NCBI GenBank assembly: GCA_964366725.1
Contig: CAYIUL010000001.1
Span: forward strand, 1-51,984
Direction of reading: 5' to 3'
DNA length: 51,984 nucleotides
Source: JACPAB01 sp964366725
Lineage (GTDB): Bacteria; Patescibacteriota; Minisyncoccia; 2-02-FULL-40-12; GWA2-44-9
Part shown: positions 37,217 through 44,786 of the stretch, piece by piece
How the letters are laid out: the number at the start of each line of letters is the position of its first letter
Numbering within the stretch: position 1 is the stretch's first letter
Made by a program: the position numbers and the translations under genes
The notes under the pieces: generated by a model
What the model was told of the DNA's origin: nothing
Database searches by the model: none
Seen by the model: only the letters and a program-made list of their open reading frames with translations

Positions 37217-37278
37217 TTACAATTGGCAGCGAGGATGATTGAAAACTTGTTTTCAGTTCATCCGAGCGAACCAAGTGT
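37217..37278 (+). promoter_or_regulatory. Structured element R, copy 2
   Basis: Helix 1 TACAATTGG / CCAAGTGTA (one A-G mismatch), internal loop CAGCGA opposite GAGCGAA, helix 2 GGATGA / TCATCC, helix 3 GAAAAC / GTTTTC around TT. It lies after fmt and upstream of the 37315 membrane protein. Confidence 0.6.
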
Positions 37279-37314
37279 ATAGGCGTGACGATTACAAGGA
37301 AAGGAGGAAAAGCG

Positions 37315-37788
37315 TTGCTAACCCACAACCACGGTCTTCTGGCCTACTGGTTCAACGGCTTTTTGAATAAAAAACTGAAAACGAACATACAGCCGATCTA
37401 TATCATGGCGGGAGCGGTCTTGCCCGACATATTCATCATATTTGACTTTCTCTTCCGCTTTGAGCCGTTGGTCGTCGTGTCCAAATGTTTTCATTCTATC
37501 CCGATCTTCGGTATTTTCTTCTTCGGATTTATCTTGGGTCAAAGTTTTCGTTACAGCCGGACGATGGCTTTCTTTGCGGGCTGGGGAATTTTCCACATCG
37601 CGGTGGACATAGTAACGCACAAAAACAAAGCTTGGCCGTATTTCTGGCCTTGGCTTGACTACCCGATACACGGAGTAGCCGATCATGGCAACCCCATACT
37701 TTTGGGGCTGGAAGTGATCCTGACTGTTTACATTTTGTACCGCGCATTGGTCTGTGTGACCAATCTGGTTACCAAAAAGACGCCTTGA
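37315..37788 (+). CDS. DUF457/YdjM-like membrane protein
   Basis: TTG start chosen because AAGGAGG (37301-37307) lies 7 bp upstream; a GTG at 37285 in the same frame is possible. 157 residues with 3-4 membrane helices and conserved polar motifs: MLTHNHGLLAYWF, AGAVLPDIFIIFDF, FHSIPIFGIFFFGFILG, FHIAVDIVTHKNKAWPYFWPW. The His/Asp pattern resembles membrane metal-dependent hydrolase-like proteins (DUF457 clan). Substrate unknown. The terminator overlaps the stop codon. Structured element R copy 2 sits 37-98 bp upstream of the start. Confidence 0.7.
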   Translation: MLTHNHGLLAYWFNGFLNKKLKTNIQPIYIMAGAVLPDIFIIFDFLFRFEPLVVVSKCFHSIPIFGIFFFGFILGQSFRYSRTMAFFAGWGIFHIAVDIVTHKNKAWPYFWPWLDYPIHGVADHGNPILLGLEVILTVYILYRALVCVTNLVTKKTP

Positions 37789-37799
37789 GGCGTCCTTTT
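37779..37799 (+). terminator. Terminator overlapping the stop of the 37315 gene
   Basis: GACGCC / GGCGTC stem with TTGA loop followed by CTTTTATT; the stop TGA is in the loop. Confidence 0.85.
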
Positions 37800-37823
37800 A
37801 TTAAGCCCCCCTAAATTAGGGGA

Positions 37824-39095
37824 CTACAACACTATCGGTTTGTCGGTTTTGTAGGTAGCCAGTTCGGTTTGATTGATGGGGGCTATCTGTTCCGGATCGA
37901 GTTTCATTCTCCGGACCGCCGACTGGGTAAGATATCTTTTTACCCTGCCATTGACCAGCTGATAGACGTCGCGATTCAAAGGGTTCTCCAGAAAGACGAA
38001 CTGGTTCTGAGGATAAAAATTGAATTCTTTCTTGCTGATGACGATTATGTCCTCTTCCCTGTCCCCGTAGGAACTGAAGACATTTTTGTCCGGTATAAGA
38101 CGGACCATTCCGCCTTCGGTGAAGTAATACGTTTTCTTCTTGTTGCCGGTTACCTGCATAAGCTTTATTCTGGGAAACTTATCCAACTGCTTCTGGGCGA
38201 TGTCCTGAACCATTTCCATTTTAAAGCCGTAGTCAAAAAATATGTCCATCGTCGGTATCAAATGCTTCTTGCCCCCAACAATCTCATAAATTTCCTCTTT
38301 GTCTTTGACCCTGACGAGATTGACCGAATCGCTTCCTTCCTGTTTTTTACCGGCAGTGTAGATGGCAGCCGTTAAATTAGAACCGCCAACCGAATTATCA
38401 GACGAGTTATCCGGGGTGTTGACCGGAGCAGTTGAACCGGAACTGAACACCGAATTGATCACGCTCCCCGATCCTGACGTCCCCGGCTGGTAGCCAGCCG
38501 GCACGCTGCCGCCGCAACCCAAACCCAGCGAGGATAAGGCGCTGCAAACAAAAGCGTTCAAGTCATTACCGACTAAAGCGACCGGGCCAAAGGACCCGCC
38601 GCCACTGAAGACGGAAGACGAGGGTGTCAAACTGTCGCTTACGGTATAAGTAATGTTGACCTGATCGACGGACGCGCTTTGAGCAAACGGGCTTTCTCTC
38701 ACGATAACCGCGCGCCATCTTAACTCATTTCCCACCGAATCAAATGTATAAGTAAAGCCGGGATTTACCTGTGTCCACCTGAAACCGTTGTTATTCGACA
38801 AATAATAAATGATATTCGCGCCGGAAGGGATAGAGACACTCACGTCTAAACGAGCGCTTACTATCAACTTCGACGGATTGGCCACAACGTCTGAGGCAAC
38901 AGCTGAGGAGACCGAATCGTCGGCGGTATAAAACCTGCCGTTTGAAAGCTTGGCCGAGGTCTGTCCTATGTCAATGTTGGACCAAAAAGAAAGGTCGTCG
39001 GAAAACAGAAAAACTTGATCGGCCTTGGCGTTCAAGCCAAAAACAAGGCCTAAAACAACCGATATGATCACTGCGTGTTTAGTAACTTTAAGCAT
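37824..39095 (-). CDS. Secreted protein with C-terminal surface repeats
   Basis: 423 residues: signal peptide (HAVIISVVLGLVFGLNAKA/D), a beta-rich domain (30-155; FWSNIDIGQTSAKLSNGRFY...LRWRAVIVRES), a Ser/Gly-rich spacer with one Cys pair (FVCSALSSLGLGCGG) and a C-terminal third with three related modules near 268, 320 and 380: EEIYEIVGGKKHLIPTMDIF, TYYFTEGGMVRLIPDKNVF and RDVYQLVNGRVKRYLTQSAV. The (I/V)Y-x-(L/V)-x(G)-x-(K/R)-(H/R)-x-(I/L) pattern appears in many surface proteins of this group. Likely an envelope or adhesion protein. Confidence 0.72.
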   Translation of the reverse strand: MLKVTKHAVIISVVLGLVFGLNAKADQVFLFSDDLSFWSNIDIGQTSAKLSNGRFYTADDSVSSAVASDVVANPSKLIVSARLDVSVSIPSGANIIYYLSNNNGFRWTQVNPGFTYTFDSVGNELRWRAVIVRESPFAQSASVDQVNITYTVSDSLTPSSSVFSGGGSFGPVALVGNDLNAFVCSALSSLGLGCGGSVPAGYQPGTSGSGSVINSVFSSGSTAPVNTPDNSSDNSVGGSNLTAAIYTAGKKQEGSDSVNLVRVKDKEEIYEIVGGKKHLIPTMDIFFDYGFKMEMVQDIAQKQLDKFPRIKLMQVTGNKKKTYYFTEGGMVRLIPDKNVFSSYGDREEDIIVISKKEFNFYPQNQFVFLENPLNRDVYQLVNGRVKRYLTQSAVRRMKLDPEQIAPINQTELATYKTDKPIVL

Positions 39096-39182
39096 AATCT
39101 CAATAGTATATCACGAATAAAACGACTTGTCAAAATAGTTTGCCGAGTCGAAAAATGATAACATATTAAAGAAGTCATTGTT

Positions 39183-39917
39183 ATGGCAAACAACGAAACC
39201 ATACTGAACGTGGAAAACCTGGGAGTGAAGTTTGACCGGAATGAGGTGCTCAAAGATATAGGGTTTTTTGTCCAAAAAGGCGACGTGCTAGCTATCATCG
39301 GCCCAAACGGCTCCGGCAAATCGGTATTGTTCCGGGCTTTGTTGGGTCTTATTCCCCACTCCGGAAAGATCGACTGGGCTACGGGATTAAAACTAAGCTA
39401 CGTTCCCCAAAAACTGAACATCGACAAAGAACTTCCCTTAAGCGTGGAGGAATTCTTCAATATAAAAAGCGGGAACCACAAGAAAATAGTAAGCGTTTTA
39501 AACTCAGTGGGTTTATCGGATGAAGGTCACGAACAAGGCCACTTGGCAAGACATCTGCTGAAGCAGAGATTGGGCTGGCTTTCGGGTGGCCAGCTTCAGA
39601 GGGTTCTTATCGCCTGGGCGGTCTTGGATGATCCGGACGTTCTCTTATTCGATGAACCGACATCGGGAATAGACATCGGCGGAGAAGAAACAATTTACAA
39701 TTTATTGCGCAAGCTTAAGGAAGAACGCAACTTGACAATGCTTCTGATATCGCACGATCTAAACATTGTTTACAAATACGCCAACAATGTCATCTGCCTC
39801 AACAAAGAAATGATCTGCTACGGAATACCCAGTGAAGTGCTGGACCCGTCGGCCCTTACTAAGCTTTACGGAGGAGAAGCAAGTTTTTATAAACATGAAC
39901 ATGGGCATCATAACTGA
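39183..39917 (+). CDS. Metal-type ABC transporter ATPase
   Basis: 244 residues. Walker A GPNGSGKSVLFRALLGLIP (Ser at the usual Thr/Ser after Lys), Q loop YVPQKLNIDKELP, signature WLSGGQLQRVLIAWAVLD, Walker B VLLFDEPTSGID, H loop MLLISHDLNIV. It matches ZnuC/MntB/FimC-type ATPases that power uptake of zinc or manganese. It overlaps the permease gene by 23 bp. No substrate-binding protein is in view, so that part must be elsewhere or replaced. Confidence 0.88.
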   Translation: MANNETILNVENLGVKFDRNEVLKDIGFFVQKGDVLAIIGPNGSGKSVLFRALLGLIPHSGKIDWATGLKLSYVPQKLNIDKELPLSVEEFFNIKSGNHKKIVSVLNSVGLSDEGHEQGHLARHLLKQRLGWLSGGQLQRVLIAWAVLDDPDVLLFDEPTSGIDIGGEETIYNLLRKLKEERNLTMLLISHDLNIVYKYANNVICLNKEMICYGIPSEVLDPSALTKLYGGEASFYKHEHGHHN

Positions 39918-40674
39918 CACATTGTTACTTCAATTAACGGTCGGGATTCTGATCGGGTTGGGAGCGGGATATTTGGGTTCTTTTATGATACTTAAGCGAA
40001 TGTCGCTTGTTGGAGATGTCATATCTCACGTCGCCCTTCCGGGAATTGCCGTCTCGTTGCTTTTTAAGATCGATCCCTTTTTCGGAGCATTCGGAGCTTT
40101 ATTCTTGGCCGTGCTCGGCATCTGGCTGCTCGAAAGAAAAACAGAAATACCTTCCGAGACCCTCGTGGGCATATTTTTCGCCTTAAGCTTGGCGATTGGA
40201 ATTTTAATAACGCCTGAACCGGAACTGTTGGAAGCGCTTTTCGGCGATATGACAAATATCGCAATGTCCGATGTTTTAATAACCGTCGCGCTTACCGCCG
40301 TAATGTTTGCCGGAATGGCCAAAATACACCGCGGACTGACTCTAAGCGTAATATCCAAAGAACTGGCCCAGTCCACCGGTGTCAACGTCTCCAAGACCAG
40401 TTTTCTTTTCCTGATGATGGTCGCCCTTGTTGTGGCTCTGGGGCTTAAAGTAACGGGCACTTTTCTAATGGGCGCTTTAGTGATAGTTCCGGCCGCGGCG
40501 GCAAAAAATATTTCCCTTAACCTTAACCGCTATACAATGTTATCTGGAATTTTCGGAGCCGTTTCCGGGTTGGCGGGAATTCTTCTCGCAACACGGTTTG
40601 GTCTCCACCCCGGACCCATGGTAATCCTGACAAGCGGAGCCATCTTTCTCGTTACCCTTTTATTTAAAAAATAA
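39895..40674 (+). CDS. Metal-type ABC transporter permease (ZnuB/MntC family)
   Basis: Start at MNMGIITDTLLLQLTVG; a longer frame is buried in the ATPase gene. 259 residues, about eight membrane helices. Family signature: GSFMILKRMSLVGDVISHVALPGIAVSLL, the coupling helix ISKELAQSTGVNVSKTSFLFLMMVALVVALGLKVTGTFLMGALVIVPAAAAK and the C-terminal GLHPGPMVILTSGAIFLVTLLF. Imports zinc, manganese or iron with the ATPase gene. Confidence 0.88.
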   Translation: MNMGIITDTLLLQLTVGILIGLGAGYLGSFMILKRMSLVGDVISHVALPGIAVSLLFKIDPFFGAFGALFLAVLGIWLLERKTEIPSETLVGIFFALSLAIGILITPEPELLEALFGDMTNIAMSDVLITVALTAVMFAGMAKIHRGLTLSVISKELAQSTGVNVSKTSFLFLMMVALVVALGLKVTGTFLMGALVIVPAAAAKNISLNLNRYTMLSGIFGAVSGLAGILLATRFGLHPGPMVILTSGAIFLVTLLFKK

Positions 40675-40710
40675 AAGTGCTCTAATTCAGGTATCTGTTC
40701 CTTAAAAGGC

Positions 40711-41325
40711 ATGACGATGCGGAAATTCAGGTTTTTCGCGCTATACACCGTCATATCGGGTCTGCTGGCAATCTCAATAGCCGTTATCTATGCCAAGTTA
40801 GAAGAACGTGAAACGGAAAAAATTATCTCTGCTGCCGCGGCTCTCGGCGCCGAAATCTTCACCCAGGACGATTTTATAAAAGAAGCGCTATACAATACCG
40901 GTCTTACTAAAGAAACCAAAGTAAAAATATTTGTCGGTCCCTATGATAAGGTCTTGGGCGGGGTGGGATTTTTTGTGGCAAACCCCCAAAGTTACTATAT
41001 CTTTTTGGATATATATTTCTATAACTCGCTCAGTAAGGAAGAAAAAGAAGCGCTGATAGCGCATGAGCTCGGCCACATTTTTTTTAGGCCCACTCCACAG
41101 GAACAAATACGCCTTGATATAGAACACAGACTTAGAAGAATGGGGTTTTCTTCCGAGTGGCGAAATAAAGTTCTTACAAAATACCAGATAAAGGCAGACG
41201 GGTTCGGCGCCAAAAAAACATCCGTTAAAAGTATCGAAAAGTTATTGGAAAAAGTGTATAAAGAACATCCGGAGTCCTTGGACTACCGGCTCAGGACGAA
41301 AAACCTCCAGAATTTGCCAAAATAA
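40711..41325 (+). CDS. Membrane-anchored M48-like metallopeptidase
   Basis: 204 residues: N-terminal helix FFALYTVISGLLAISIAVIY (about 8-27), an outer domain with IFLDIYFYNSLSKEEKEALIAHELGHIFF containing HExxH, and a third-ligand candidate in IKADGFGAKKTSV (ADxxG). Layout is like small zincin peptidases of the M48 or DUF45 kind. Zinc-dependent proteolysis outside the cytoplasm is the reasonable inference; the target is unknown. It follows the transporter by 36 bp. Confidence 0.7.
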   Translation: MTMRKFRFFALYTVISGLLAISIAVIYAKLEERETEKIISAAAALGAEIFTQDDFIKEALYNTGLTKETKVKIFVGPYDKVLGGVGFFVANPQSYYIFLDIYFYNSLSKEEKEALIAHELGHIFFRPTPQEQIRLDIEHRLRRMGFSSEWRNKVLTKYQIKADGFGAKKTSVKSIEKLLEKVYKEHPESLDYRLRTKNLQNLPK

Positions 41326-41345
41326 TGAAATTTGTCTATTATTAC

Positions 41346-41367
41346 AAAGACCTGAACGGGTCTTTTT
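41346..41367 (+). terminator. Terminator abutting the efp start codon
   Basis: AAAGACC / GGGTCTT stem with TGAAC loop and TTTTTC, ending one base before the efp ATG. It closes the peptidase gene, and the efp message must start inside or right after it: TATTAT (41337-41342) could place the start near 41349. Confidence 0.75.
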
Positions 41368-41368
41368 C

Positions 41369-41944
41369 ATGTCTTTAGGTGTAAACGAATTAAAGCCGAA
41401 GGTTTTCTTTATCTACGAGGGCCAGCCCTATGTGGTTTTGGAAACCCATCATTTAAAAATGCAGCAGCGCCGACCGGTTGTGCAAACAAGAATGCGCAAT
41501 CTTATAAACGGCAAAGTTCTTGAAAGAAATTTTGCTCAGTCCGATGTTTTCGAAGAAGCCGATATCGAGAGAAAGAGAGTAAAATTCCTATACAGTCATA
41601 GGGAACAATATTGGTTTTCCGATGAAAAAGAGCCTTCAAAGAGATTTCTGCTCACCGAAGAGCTGATCGGCGAAGCAACCAAATTCTTAAAAGCAAATAC
41701 GGTTCTTGACGCGATAGAATACAACGGCGAGATAATCAATATAGAACTCCCCATAAAAATGGAGCTCAAAGTCGTGGAAGCCCCTCCGGCAATCAAAGGC
41801 GACACGGCCCAGGGCGGTGTGAAACAGGTCAAAATCGAGACCGGGGCAACCTTGAATGTCCCCCTCTTCATCAATCAGGACGACATCATCCGAATCAACA
41901 CGGAAACAGGAGAATATGTAGAGCGCGTTGAGAAAGGCAAATAA
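41369..41944 (+). CDS. efp: Elongation factor P
   Basis: 191 residues. Three beta-barrel domains; domain III ends with ETGATLNVPLFINQDDIIRINTETGEYVERV, near consensus. In domain I the loop that carries the modified lysine (canonical KPGKG) reads LKMQQRRP: by alignment the modifiable Lys is Gln33, so modification by EpmA or similar is not expected. EF-P rescues ribosomes at Pro-Pro. No Shine-Dalgarno is possible because the terminator stem lies against the start. Overlaps nothing; yvcK follows after 4 bp. Confidence 0.95.
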   Translation: MSLGVNELKPKVFFIYEGQPYVVLETHHLKMQQRRPVVQTRMRNLINGKVLERNFAQSDVFEEADIERKRVKFLYSHREQYWFSDEKEPSKRFLLTEELIGEATKFLKANTVLDAIEYNGEIINIELPIKMELKVVEAPPAIKGDTAQGGVKQVKIETGATLNVPLFINQDDIIRINTETGEYVERVEKGK

Positions 41945-41948
41945 AAAA

Positions 41949-42902
41949 ATGACTTCTGACAAAATAAAAGTGGTATGTTTCGGAGGAGGTACGGGATTAC
42001 CGGCTTTGCTTTCGGGTTTAAAGAAAAACCCGTTTTTTGAAATATCGGCCATCGTGACAATGTTCGACACCGGCGGAAGTTCCGGAGAACTTAAGGATAA
42101 ATTCGGTATATTACCTCCTGGAGATGTTCTGAAGTGCATTTTGGCTTTGTCGAGAAATGAGAAAGTCACGCGCGAAATTTTCCTGAAAAGAATTATAGAT
42201 ACCAACCCTCCCGGCCACACCGGCGGTAACATTCTTTTGCTTGGCCTTGAAAAGGTTTACGGCAGTCTGACAACGGCCGTTAACGCTCTTGGTGAAATAC
42301 TATCGGCCTCCGGCAAAGTATGTCCGGTAACTTTGGACAAAAGCACGCTTTGCGCCGAATTTTCGGATGGGTCGGTACTAAAAGGAGAAACTCTCATAGA
42401 TATAGGATTATTTGAAGGTAAAAAGATCAATAAACTTTTTCTCAACCCGAATATTAAAGCCAACCCCGGGGCGTTAATGGCGATAAAAAAAGCCGATATA
42501 CTTGTATTCGGGCCAGGCAGTTTTTATACCAGCTTGCTCCCCAACTTTTTACCTCAGGGCGTTAAAGAAGCCGTCAGAAAATCTAAGGCCAAAGTAATTT
42601 ATGTCTGCAATCTTCTGACCGAGGGCTACGGAATGAAGGACTACCGAATGGATACTTTTGTAAAAATAGTCGAATCATATGCCGGCCGGAAAATCGACAA
42701 GGTTATAGCAAACTCCCATATTCCCCGTAAACGCCTGAATGATTACGCCTGGGAAAGAAAGTATCCCATAAAAATGCCCCGTAAATTTACAAAAGCTAAA
42801 GTTGTGGCCGCCAAGCTGTGGACAGACCCCGATTTGGCGCGACACGACCAGGAAAGATTGTCTCACCTTATAGACAGGACTGTGTTTGAACTTTTAGGAT
42901 AA
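41949..42902 (+). CDS. yvcK: YvcK/CofD-like gluconeogenesis factor
   Basis: Start set at ATG 41949; a TTG-started frame reaches into efp. 317 residues, Rossmann-like CofD fold: VVCFGGGTGLPALLSGLKK, AIVTMFDTGGSSGELKDKFGILPPGDVLKCILAL, INPN-type region NPNIKANPGALMAIKKADILVFGPGSFYTSLLPNFL, and KVIYVCNLLTEGYG. In Bacillus, YvcK binds UDP-GlcNAc and links carbon state to cell-wall synthesis. Four bp after efp; the functional link here is unknown. Confidence 0.92.
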   Translation: MTSDKIKVVCFGGGTGLPALLSGLKKNPFFEISAIVTMFDTGGSSGELKDKFGILPPGDVLKCILALSRNEKVTREIFLKRIIDTNPPGHTGGNILLLGLEKVYGSLTTAVNALGEILSASGKVCPVTLDKSTLCAEFSDGSVLKGETLIDIGLFEGKKINKLFLNPNIKANPGALMAIKKADILVFGPGSFYTSLLPNFLPQGVKEAVRKSKAKVIYVCNLLTEGYGMKDYRMDTFVKIVESYAGRKIDKVIANSHIPRKRLNDYAWERKYPIKMPRKFTKAKVVAAKLWTDPDLARHDQERLSHLIDRTVFELLG

Positions 42903-42904
42903 AC

Positions 42905-43441
42905 CTATTCCGCCCGAGATCTTTTCTCCCGGCGCATCATAATGAGAATTAGGACCGGGGCTGTCAGCCAAAAAAATAATGCTCTTTGTCCGGCAAAATA
43001 CCCCAATAGATATTCCGGAAATATCGTAAGCTTGTCGATGGGAATGAAGTTAAGAATTATTGATACTAAAATACCCAGTTGGAGCAAGCTGATAAGCGAG
43101 ACCCAAAATATGGAGAATTCTTTCATCGTCAGCCGATGTTTGACCAACGATCTGTTAAGAATGGCGAAAACCGTCAAATAGAAAACAAAGAAAAGGGCTA
43201 TCCGGGTCAGATACATTTCAGGAGAAATGCGAGCCGCCTCGTGTAACTCCGAAAAATAAGGAAAAAGCGCCTGCAAAACGTAAGCGATATAGATGGACAA
43301 TAAAGATACGAGTGCCTTTGTCCTGCCCAAGCTCAAGCCGTAAAGAAGGAGAAAAATAACTATCAAAAACCCGAAAAGCGTTTCCGGCCCTAAATTCAGA
43401 GAAGAAAGTTTAGAAATATAAGAGTTAACGACTTCCACCAC
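42905..43441 (-). CDS. CvpA-like integral membrane protein
   Basis: 178 residues, 4-5 membrane helices: LFGFLIVIFLLLYGLSLG, LVSLLSIYIAYVLQALFP, IALFFVFYLTVFAILNRS, IFWVSLISLLQLGILVSIIL and ALFFWLTAPVLILIMM, with a basic tail KRSRAE. Helix number and spacing are like CvpA, but no diagnostic motif is seen. Convergent with yvcK (3 bp apart) and 17 bp after dnaJ on the same strand. Confidence 0.6.
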   Translation of the reverse strand: MVEVVNSYISKLSSLNLGPETLFGFLIVIFLLLYGLSLGRTKALVSLLSIYIAYVLQALFPYFSELHEAARISPEMYLTRIALFFVFYLTVFAILNRSLVKHRLTMKEFSIFWVSLISLLQLGILVSIILNFIPIDKLTIFPEYLLGYFAGQRALFFWLTAPVLILIMMRREKRSRAE

Positions 43442-43458
43442 TTAATTATAGCACGCCT

Positions 43459-44241
43459 TTACTTAACTTTGAGGTGTATCACCAGATTGCCCGGTTCTGC
43501 CTTATGCTTTCCGGTGTTTCCGCCGCGGGGCACGACGATGTCATAGCCCCTATCCAGTTCTTCGGGAATACGAAGTTCTATTTTCTTTTTGGTTTTTGCC
43601 CGTCCGGCGCCCCGGCAATGAGAACATTCTTTCTCGGGCATCTTTCCCTTGCCGCGACAGGTATTGCAGACGGTTATCCGGGAGAAGTATCCGAATCCGC
43701 TTCTGGTGGTTTGTCGGACTTGTCCTGTTCCTACGCAAGTTTTACAGTTCGCCATTGAGTATCCTTTAGCCACCCCTGACCCCTCGCATTCAGAACAGGA
43801 ATCGAGTATCTCGTATTCAATGACCCTTGATGTGCCCAGGTCTTTCTTGCTCACAGCGACTTCCACATACAAGTCCTCTCCTTTGGAGCGCTCCTCCTGC
43901 TGGGGAGAGCGGTATCCAAAAACATCCGAGAACATGTCGAACAGATCTTCCATTCCGCCGGCCCGGCCGCGTGAGCCGAACAAGTCGGAAAAATCAAAAC
44001 CCTGGCTGTATTGGCCGTGAAAACCGCCGTCATTATAGGCAAAACCGAAGTTGTCATAATTAGACCTCTTCTTGGGATCGGACAAGATTTGATAGGCCTC
44101 GTTTATTTCTTTAAACTTGGCCTCGTTGCCCGTTTTTTTATCGGGATGATGTTCGTGAGCCAGCTTGCGAAATGCCTTTTTTATTTCATCATCGCTCGCC
44201 GTCCTTGGTACTCCCAAAATTGTGTAGTAATCTTTATTCAT
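43459..44241 (-). CDS. dnaJ: DnaJ chaperone lacking the second C-terminal domain
   Basis: 260 residues; usual DnaJ is about 375. J domain with HPD at 32-34 (LAHEHHPDKKTG), a Gly/Phe region (GGFHGQYSQGFDFSDLF) and four zinc modules CSECEGSG, CKTCVGTG, CNTCRGKG, CSHCRGAG, all intact. It then ends after the first part of substrate domain I (ELRIPEELDRGYDIVVPRGG...LVIHLKVK). The client-binding/dimer domain II is missing. It should still stimulate DnaK but bind clients differently. It lies apart from dnaK, with a noncoding RNA gene between on the other strand. Confidence 0.92.
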   Translation of the reverse strand: MNKDYYTILGVPRTASDDEIKKAFRKLAHEHHPDKKTGNEAKFKEINEAYQILSDPKKRSNYDNFGFAYNDGGFHGQYSQGFDFSDLFGSRGRAGGMEDLFDMFSDVFGYRSPQQEERSKGEDLYVEVAVSKKDLGTSRVIEYEILDSCSECEGSGVAKGYSMANCKTCVGTGQVRQTTRSGFGYFSRITVCNTCRGKGKMPEKECSHCRGAGRAKTKKKIELRIPEELDRGYDIVVPRGGNTGKHKAEPGNLVIHLKVK

Positions 44242-44303
44242 AAAATGACTAATTAGTAATTAGACATTAGAAATTGCTGTATTTAGGCCTTATTTTACAC
44301 CAC

Positions 44304-44333
44304 TTGACATTTCATATCAAGGTATGCTATAAT
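44304..44333 (+). promoter_or_regulatory. Consensus promoter of the 44341 RNA
   Basis: TTGACA (44304-44309), 18-bp spacer, TATAAT (44328-44333), both hexamers perfect. One of the strongest promoters in the window. Confidence 0.85.
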
Positions 44334-44340
44334 GGTTATA

Positions 44341-44658
44341 TCAGAGCTTGGGAAGGGAAACTTGTTGGGGAGCCGGTTGCTGTCCCTCAACCCAGCTGTT
44401 CTGGCCGACATCGTGTCGGCTAAAATTAATAAGAATCGGCTCCACGCGTTCTTTTCAAGATTCGGGACAGATAAGCGGGCGCCGCCAGAAGGCTGCGTAT
44501 CACGTAAGCTGTCCTCCCGAAACCTGGCCAGGAAGAACATAGCGGCGACGCCTACACAGGTTCGCGGCATTTATTCCTGCAATTTAAAAAAACTGCCGGA
44601 TAGCATACCAGGGTGTGACTCCGGCACGCGTCTTCCTTCGAGAAGGCGTTTTCTTTTT
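44341..44658 (+). ncRNA. Structured noncoding RNA 1, unidentified
   Basis: About 318 nt from a perfect promoter to an intrinsic terminator at 44629-44658. Clear helices: GGAGCCGGTT (44369) with AATCGGCTCC (44434), 10 bp; GCCGACA/TGTCGGC hairpin (44404-44420); TTCGGGACAG with CTGTCC-CCGAA; GCCGGA/TCCGGC with an inner hairpin near 44595-44625. An alternative pairing of GTTGGGGA (44364) with TCCCTCAAC (44382) competes with the first. The long open frame here has no ribosome site and runs through the terminator, so it is not a gene. Not RNase P, tmRNA or SRP RNA by their core motifs. Confidence 0.7.
44629..44658 (+). terminator. Terminator of noncoding RNA 1
   Basis: CGTCTTC / GAAGGCG stem (one T-G pair), loop CTTCGA, then TTTTCTTTTT. 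Confidence 0.88.
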
Positions 44659-44786
44659 CTTAAATTCAAAGGTCAGAATTCATATAATACTTTCTATATT
44701 TTCCGCTTACTTATGATATTTCATAGTATCATAAGTTAAACAACTAAAACCTCTGCTTTTACATCGCGCTCTTCCACTTCAAGCAG

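Noticed and set aside
37318..37686. 122-codon antisense frame in the DUF457-like gene
   Set aside because: The plus strand has the GGAGG site, membrane helices and terminator; the antisense frame is a shadow.
44332..44739. 135-codon open frame over noncoding RNA 1
   Set aside because: No ribosome site, reads through the intrinsic terminator, shows no domain; the RNA folds strongly.
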